Source: DASXRA01 sp036506155 (GTDB lineage Bacteria > Actinomycetota > Actinomycetes > Mycobacteriales > Jatrophihabitantaceae). Taken from it: 8,683 bases of DNA. Each line of letters opens with the position of its first letter. Within the stretch, counting starts at the first letter, position 1. Positions 4,963 through 8,683 of this stretch are shown here, piece by piece. The position numbers and the translations under genes are program-made. A model generated the notes under the pieces. That model was not told where the DNA came from and ran no database searches. It saw only the letters and a program-made list of their open reading frames with translations. The stretch is taken from NCBI GenBank assembly GCA_036506155.1, contig DASXSF010000126.1:1-8683 (forward strand), given 5' to 3'.

Positions 4963-6702
4963 GTGCGAAGGCGTGCCTTGGCCGGGCACACGCGGGTGAA
5001 GGAGTCGAAATACGTCGACGAGCTGCTGGCGCTGCTCGATTGGCTGCCGGCCTCTGTCGCCCTATGGGACAACGACGTCCGGCTGCGCTACGGCAACCGT
5101 CGCGCATTGGCCCGCTTCGGCCGGCCGCACAAGCAGCTGCTTGGTGCCCATCTTTCGGAGCTGGTGCAGCCCCAGGCCGTCGAGCTGAGCGCGCAGTACA
5201 TCGACGGCGCGCTGGCAGGTCAGCCGCAGCAGGTCGAGCGCGCGATGGTGGACCGGCACGGACGGCGATACAACGCCCACCAGGTGATGCACATACCGAA
5301 TGTCGTCGACGGTGCCATCGCGGGTTACTGCGCGCTGGCGGTCGACATTACGGCGTCCATCGAGGGGTACGAGCACGCGCGGCACATGCGGGAACAGGCC
5401 GCGCTGCGCGCCGTACGCGAGCGCATCGTCAGCGACATAAGCAGCCGACACGTGGTCCGTGACCTATGCGGCGTGCTGGAGCGGCTCGAGGCCGCCCTCG
5501 GGCGCGCCACGGACGCGTTGCCCAGCCTGAGCACAGCGGCTGACACCATCGACCGGACCATCGAGGAGCTGCGCGCGATGGTGCCGGCCCGGATGATCGA
5601 CAAGCCGTACCCCGACGAACTGCGCGTTGCCTTTCCGAGCTTGTCCGCGCAGTTCGATCTCGGCTCTGCCGAGGCCTCCGCCGGCGGCCGGGTCGGCGTG
5701 CCGTGGCCACCGGACATCACCGGACGCGGCTGGTCAGCCGAGGACGCGTGCGCGCTGCTGGACCTCCTACCGGCGGAGATCGCGATCTGGGACCCCTGCT
5801 TGCGCAATGTCTTCGCCAATCGTGCCGCAGTGCGTTCGTTCGGCCGCGCCGCTCGAGCAGACGCGTTGGGCGAACACGCGCGCGACCTGCTCGGCGCCGG
5901 GATGTTCGAGGCTGCCAACGTCGCGTATGCAGAGGCGGCCTTGCTCGGTCAACCGACGCAGTTCGATCGCACGGTCGCATACCCCGCCGGCCTGCGGCAC
6001 CTCCAGATGTACTACGCGCCGCGGATTCGTAGCGGCGAGGTGGACGGGATCTACAGCGTCGTCGTAGACGTCACGCCTCGAGTGGAGGCCGACCTTGCGT
6101 TGCAGGACGCGCGCGCGGCGCTGGCGAGCGCGCGTGAGCGCGGGCGCATCGCCGACCGCCTGCACAACCTCGTCATCCAGCGGCTGTTCGCCGCGGGCTT
6201 GGCCGCGCGGCATGCGACGCCGGGGTTGGCGGACGCGCAGGTGCGCCTGGTAGAGGACGGCATCCTGGACGTCCTCGAGGATCTCAAATCCGCGACAGCC
6301 ACCCTGCACGAGAACATCGGGCCGCTGGACTTGCTGCCCGATCTCGCGCGCTTGGTGCACAACGCCGCGCAGCCGAACGACATTGCAGTCGCGATCGAGA
6401 ACGTCGGCTCGGTGGAGTATGTCCCCACTGCGGTCGGCGCCGAGCTGCTCGCCGTCGCCAAAGCGGCGCTGTCGAACGTCGCGATGTATTCGGGCGCGAG
6501 CAACGTTGTCGTGACCATCGCTGCTGACGCAGCCGGCGTGTGGTTGCGCGTCGTCGACGATGGCCGCGGCATCGGCGCCGAAACGGGTAAAGGCATGGCC
6601 GACATGGCCGCGCGCGCTGCCCGTCTCGGCGGCACGTGCACATGGCATACCGACCGGCGCTCCGGCACGCGCGTCGACTTCCGAGTCCCACTGCCACAAT
6701 GA
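4963..6702 (+). CDS. Soluble tandem-PAS histidine kinase with a degenerate first phosphoacceptor domain
   Basis: A 579-residue sensor kinase of the NarL/DevS (HisKA_3) type with no membrane segment. Order: PAS1 (about 18-140), a helix pair resembling a dimerisation domain but lacking the phosphoacceptor motif (about 146-207), PAS2 (258-378), a true dimerisation/phosphoacceptor domain (387-452) with His401 in RLHNLVIQRLF, and an ATPase domain (487-578) with the N-box Asn505, DDGRGIG (532-538) and GKGMADMAARAARLGG (542-557). The acidic residue that normally follows the His is Asn402, while the Gln of the DxxxQ motif is kept (Gln406). The N-box Glu is replaced by Ala501. Kinase activity may be weak and phosphatase activity retained (inference). 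GTG 4963 is chosen because the -10 element implies a leaderless start there; a GTG at 4996 lacks a ribosome-binding site. No response regulator is adjacent, so it is an orphan. The PAS ligand cannot be told. Confidence 0.87.
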   Translation: MRRRALAGHTRVKESKYVDELLALLDWLPASVALWDNDVRLRYGNRRALARFGRPHKQLLGAHLSELVQPQAVELSAQYIDGALAGQPQQVERAMVDRHGRRYNAHQVMHIPNVVDGAIAGYCALAVDITASIEGYEHARHMREQAALRAVRERIVSDISSRHVVRDLCGVLERLEAALGRATDALPSLSTAADTIDRTIEELRAMVPARMIDKPYPDELRVAFPSLSAQFDLGSAEASAGGRVGVPWPPDITGRGWSAEDACALLDLLPAEIAIWDPCLRNVFANRAAVRSFGRAARADALGEHARDLLGAGMFEAANVAYAEAALLGQPTQFDRTVAYPAGLRHLQMYYAPRIRSGEVDGIYSVVVDVTPRVEADLALQDARAALASARERGRIADRLHNLVIQRLFAAGLAARHATPGLADAQVRLVEDGILDVLEDLKSATATLHENIGPLDLLPDLARLVHNAAQPNDIAVAIENVGSVEYVPTAVGAELLAVAKAALSNVAMYSGASNVVVTIAADAAGVWLRVVDDGRGIGAETGKGMADMAARAARLGGTCTWHTDRRSGTRVDFRVPLPQ

Positions 6703-6999
6703 CATCAGGGACCGAGTTCGGGTGATCCCGATGTGGACGCGGCACTGCAGGCACGCGTCCGCGGCAGTGCCCGCCGCTGGAACCGTCCCGTCTGCGTGGA
6801 TCATCACGCGGAACGCCCCGCAGCCGCACATCAAACGGCGGCCCACACGCGTCTTCGTGGCGGGCCCGCGACCGCGCGATGCGCGCGCCGAACAACACCC
6901 TCGGCACACAGCGCCCACGACTGCCTGCTGGGTTCAGCCGTCGCCAATTTCCGACCAAGATCAAACTGTGCCAACTCCTTGACGCCAGACACCTTTGAT
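6703..6999. other. Gene-free stretch between the kinase and the insertion sequence
   Basis: No convincing gene is visible on either strand. The only structure noticed is a pair of interleaved inverted repeats at 6735-6771, listed separately. A response-regulator gene might be expected here, but none is found, nor any remnant of one. Confidence 0.4.
6735..6771 (+). repeat. Two interleaved inverted repeats downstream of the kinase
   Basis: GGACGC (6735-6740) pairs with GCGTCC (6755-6760), and GGCACTGC (6741-6748) pairs with GCAGTGCC (6764-6771). The arms interleave, so the two hairpins exclude each other unless a very tight pseudoknot forms, and there is no linker base for that. They begin 33 bases after the kinase stop. 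No U-tract follows, so intrinsic termination is not indicated. The arms are perfect, but chance is possible at this GC content. Confidence 0.4.
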
Positions 7000-7013
7000 G
7001 GCGCTGTTGCGTT
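7000..7013 (+). repeat. IS terminal inverted repeat, transposase 3' side
   Basis: GGCGCTGTTGCGTT matches the reverse complement of 7791-7804 (GGCTTTGTTGCGTT) at 12 of 14 positions. Confidence 0.75.
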
Positions 7014-7104
7014 ACTGCGGTGGGTGCGTGCCAGCTTTCATGCGGCAGCGATTAGCTTGACTCAGAGGGATAGCGCGAGGTCGTCGAAGGCGACGCGGAC
7101 GCGA

Positions 7105-7742
7105 TCAGGGATCGGAAGGTCGGCGGTGATCGCGTTTGGCCGCGCGCAGGTTCTGTAGGAAGGCATGCTCGGCCGCGATGGTGCGCTTGGACGCGAGGCG
7201 TTTGAGTCCGCGCATCGGCCGTAGCCGGGCCTTGAGCCGACCGTGGTCGGCTTCCAAGGCGTCGCGTACTGCTCGGTGACATGCCGTGGGGTCTGCATGA
7301 TCTCGTCGAGCACGCGCGGGTAGATCGGCGCCCGGTCGGTCACGACCTCACGTGGTGCTGCGCCGTGAGGCAGCGCCCGGGTGAAGAACGCGCGCGCGGC
7401 CGCGGCATACCGGCGTGGGCAGACCAGAACGTCGATGACGTGACGGTGCTGGTCGACCGCGCGGTACAGGTGGGTCCAGCGGCCGGCGACCTTGACGTAG
7501 GTTTCGTCGACGAACCAGCGATCCCCGGCAGCGCGCCGTGCCGGTCGCGCGAGGTGGCTGAACTCCGCCGTGAACGTCTGCACCCACCGGTACATGGTGA
7601 CGTGATCGACCTCGATGCCGCGTTCGGCCAGCAGCTCCTCCACGTCGCGGTAGGGCAGGCCATAGCGGAGGTACCAGCGCACCGCGACGGCGATCACCTC
7701 ACGGGGGAACCGGTAGCCGGCCGGAGCAGACGAGCCGGACAT
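7105..7742 (-). pseudogene. IS6-family DDE transposase, frameshifted
   Basis: From ATG 7742 the protein is a typical IS6-family transposase: YRFPREVIAVAVRWYLRYGLPYRDVEELLAERG near the N-terminus, then VDETYVKV with catalytic Asp79 and TDRAPIYP with Asp136. At about residue 160 (7261-7262) the frame breaks. The third acidic residue lies in ALEADHGRLKARLRPMRGLK, which is found only in another frame from 7260 downward, ending at TGA 7107-7105. In the unshifted frame translation runs on to 7062 as meaningless Ser/Arg/Pro-rich sequence. The shift separates the DD pair from the catalytic Glu, so the enzyme is inactive unless frameshifting occurs; no slippery run is seen at the break. It lies inside the 7000-7804 element. 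A GTG at 7754 is an alternative start. Confidence 0.8.
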
Positions 7743-7790
7743 CAATCTCACCACCGCGCCAGCGTCCCTGGCGCCGTCTCTGGATCAGCC

Positions 7791-7804
7791 AACGCAACAA
7801 AGCC
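7791..7804 (-). repeat. IS terminal inverted repeat, transposase 5' side
   Basis: The minus strand reads GGCTTTGTTGCGTT, which pairs with the left end at 7000-7013. It lies about 50 bases upstream of the transposase ATG and marks the junction with the truncated isomerase-like fragment. Confidence 0.75.
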
Positions 7805-7931
7805 CCTGGCCGAACTGCGGGCGATCCTGACATCGCTGCCACTGGACCCGTGGATGACCACCCAACGACCCGCTCACCCAGCACCCAGGACCCGCACGTG
7901 GGGGAGGCAGGAGGGCGAGAGGCCTGCCTAG
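7805..7931 (+). pseudogene. C-terminal stub of a muconolactone-isomerase-type gene
   Basis: Immediately right of the IS, the + strand encodes LAELRAILTSLPLDPWMT (7806-7859), which strongly resembles the C-terminal part of muconolactone delta-isomerase-family proteins (pattern L-EL--IL--LPL-PWM-). The frame then runs through Pro/Arg-rich sequence to TAG 7929-7931. The upstream two thirds of such a roughly 90-residue protein are missing, and nothing like them lies left of the IS. The gene was probably cut by an IS-associated deletion. Its stop codon overlaps that of the convergent hydrolase gene in the bases CTAG (7928-7931). The family call rests on a short motif and is moderately certain; the tail after the WMT may also be altered. 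Confidence 0.5.
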
Positions 7932-8683
7932 CCTGACGCGTCGACCTGGGCTGCCGCCAGAATCATCCCGGCGACCCGGTCGGGGTGGGAGGCCGGCGAG
8001 GCGTGGCTGGAGCGAACTTCCATTGTGGTCGCGCCGATGCGGTTGGCCATGAACCGTTCCAGGTCCGGGTTGATCATCCGGTCCTGGGTGGAGACCAGGA
8101 ACCACGACGGCAGCGTCTTCCAAGCCGGCGGCCCCGCAGGGTCGATGAAGGCCCTCGCTGCGATCGGCTTTTGCACCGAGGCCAGGACCCGTGCCTCCTC
8201 CACCGGGATGTCCGGGGCGAAGAAGGTCGGGATCGCCGCCGGATCGAACCACAGAAAGCCCAGCGAGTCGGGCTGGGTGTGGGCCAGGCCAGGGGGCGGA
8301 GGGAACCTACTGCCGAGTTCGCCGAGGCTCTCGCCCTCGTCGGGCGCGAACGCCGAGGCGAACACCAGGCCGATCACCTTCTCGACGCCGGTGGCGGCGC
8401 CGGAGATCACCGCCCCGCCGTAGGAGTGGCCGGCCAGGACGGTGGGGCCCTGCAGCCGCTCGGCCAGCACGTGCCGGGTCCAGGCCACATCCTCGGGCAG
8501 CGAGGTCAGCGGCAGCTGCACGGCGAGGACCGTGTGGCCGTGCCGCTGCAGGATGGCAATGACCCGGCTCCAGCTGGACCCATCAACCCAAGCCCCGTGC
8601 ACCAGCAGCACGTTGGCCTTGGGGTGCCCGCTGCTGAAACCGGCCGGTGCGGCCTCTGCAGCGGAGGCCAGGCCGGAGGCCTG
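7928..8683 (-). CDS. Alpha/beta hydrolase, 5' end beyond the window
   Basis: The frame stays open to the window edge, giving at least 251 residues; the true start is outside. The first 24 visible residues (QASGLASAAEAAPAG and on) look like the end of a signal peptide or an Ala-rich linker, hinting at export. The rest is an alpha/beta hydrolase of the salicylate/methyl-esterase-like group: VLLVHGAW oxyanion region, nucleophile Ser in GHSYGG, Asp in STQDRMI and His in SSHASPASHP. Numbered from the internal GTG at 8611, these are Ser63, Asp177 and His203. That GTG has no ribosome-binding site and falls within the first beta strand, so it is unlikely to be the start. The complete triad suggests an active esterase or lactonase-like enzyme; the substrate is unknown. 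It converges on the isomerase stub, so any catabolic link is weak. Confidence 0.85.
   Translation of the reverse strand, partial: QASGLASAAEAAPAGFSSGHPKANVLLVHGAWVDGSSWSRVIAILQRHGHTVLAVQLPLTSLPEDVAWTRHVLAERLQGPTVLAGHSYGGAVISGAATGVEKVIGLVFASAFAPDEGESLGELGSRFPPPPGLAHTQPDSLGFLWFDPAAIPTFFAPDIPVEEARVLASVQKPIAARAFIDPAGPPAWKTLPSWFLVSTQDRMINPDLERFMANRIGATTMEVRSSHASPASHPDRVAGMILAAAQVDASG

Larger units (their letters stand above)
7000..7804 (-). mobile_element. IS6-family insertion sequence, inactivated
   Basis: An 805-base element bounded by imperfect terminal inverted repeats that match at 12 of 14 outer bases and resemble the IS6/IS26 ends (GGCnCTGTTGC). It contains one minus-strand transposase gene with a frameshift. 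Size and ends fit the IS6 family. The 8 bases flanking it, CCTTTGAT on the left and CCTGGCCG on the right, do not match, so the original target duplication is missing. That points to recombination or an adjacent deletion after insertion. It can no longer move by itself, but could be mobilised by a related transposase supplied in trans. Confidence 0.8.

Noticed and set aside
5767..6918. A 383-codon open frame on the minus strand across the kinase gene
   Set aside because: Antisense shadow of a clear PAS/kinase coding frame. The part beyond the kinase, with a few Cys, has no recognisable domain or ribosome-binding site.
6992..7812. Target-site duplication of the insertion sequence
   Set aside because: The eight flanking bases on the two sides share only the first three positions (CCT), so no duplication is present.
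7905..7929. Inverted repeat AGGCAG/CTGCCT beside the hydrolase stop, considered as a terminator
   Set aside because: It has six pairs with a 13-base loop and no U-tract on either strand, and overlaps the hydrolase stop codon. This is too weak to call.

Overview
The window is high-GC DNA from an actinobacterium, most likely a member of the Mycobacteriales (a Mycolicibacterium/Mycobacterium-like genome). This rests on the DUF5995-type secreted protein, a mycobacterial-style lipoprotein, a DevS/NarL-type sensor kinase, and two genes that look leaderless. The species assignment is inference. The region is accessory in character: small unrelated modules, two gene relics and an inactivated insertion sequence, with no housekeeping operon.

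Layout. (1) 18-1438, + strand: a 90-residue protein that is a free-standing copy of a protease N-terminal domain, followed by a trypsin-fold serine protease carrying the same domain and a Cys/His-rich insertion just before the catalytic His. The ribosome-binding site of the protease is the 3' arm of a perfect hairpin between the genes, which suggests translational coupling. (2) 1672-1860, + strand: a decayed ACT-domain relic resembling the GlnD C-terminus. (3) 1866-3366, - strand: an ArsR-type repressor, an SRPBCC/AHSA1 protein and a lipoprotein in tandem, with a palindromic operator over the presumed leaderless start of arsR. (4) 3404-3873: about 470 bases without a convincing gene. (5) 3874-4842, - strand: a secreted DUF5995-like protein, divergent from (6) 4963-6702, + strand: a soluble tandem PAS histidine kinase whose N-terminal half carries a second, degenerate dimerisation/phosphoacceptor helix pair, and whose active sites are altered. 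No response regulator is next to it. (7) 7000-7804: an IS6-family insertion sequence with recognisable inverted repeats, a frameshifted transposase and no target duplication. (8) 7805-7931: the apparent C-terminal stub of a muconolactone-isomerase-type gene, abutting the IS. (9) 7928-8683, - strand: a partial alpha/beta hydrolase that runs off the window.

Two modules plausibly work as units: the prodomain-protein/protease pair (stoichiometry set by coupled translation, processing or inhibition inferred) and the autoregulated ArsR-SRPBCC operon. The best candidate for something undescribed is the first module: a stand-alone propeptide homologue translated immediately before a protease with a metal-binding-like insertion. 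No CRISPR array, tRNA or rRNA was seen.
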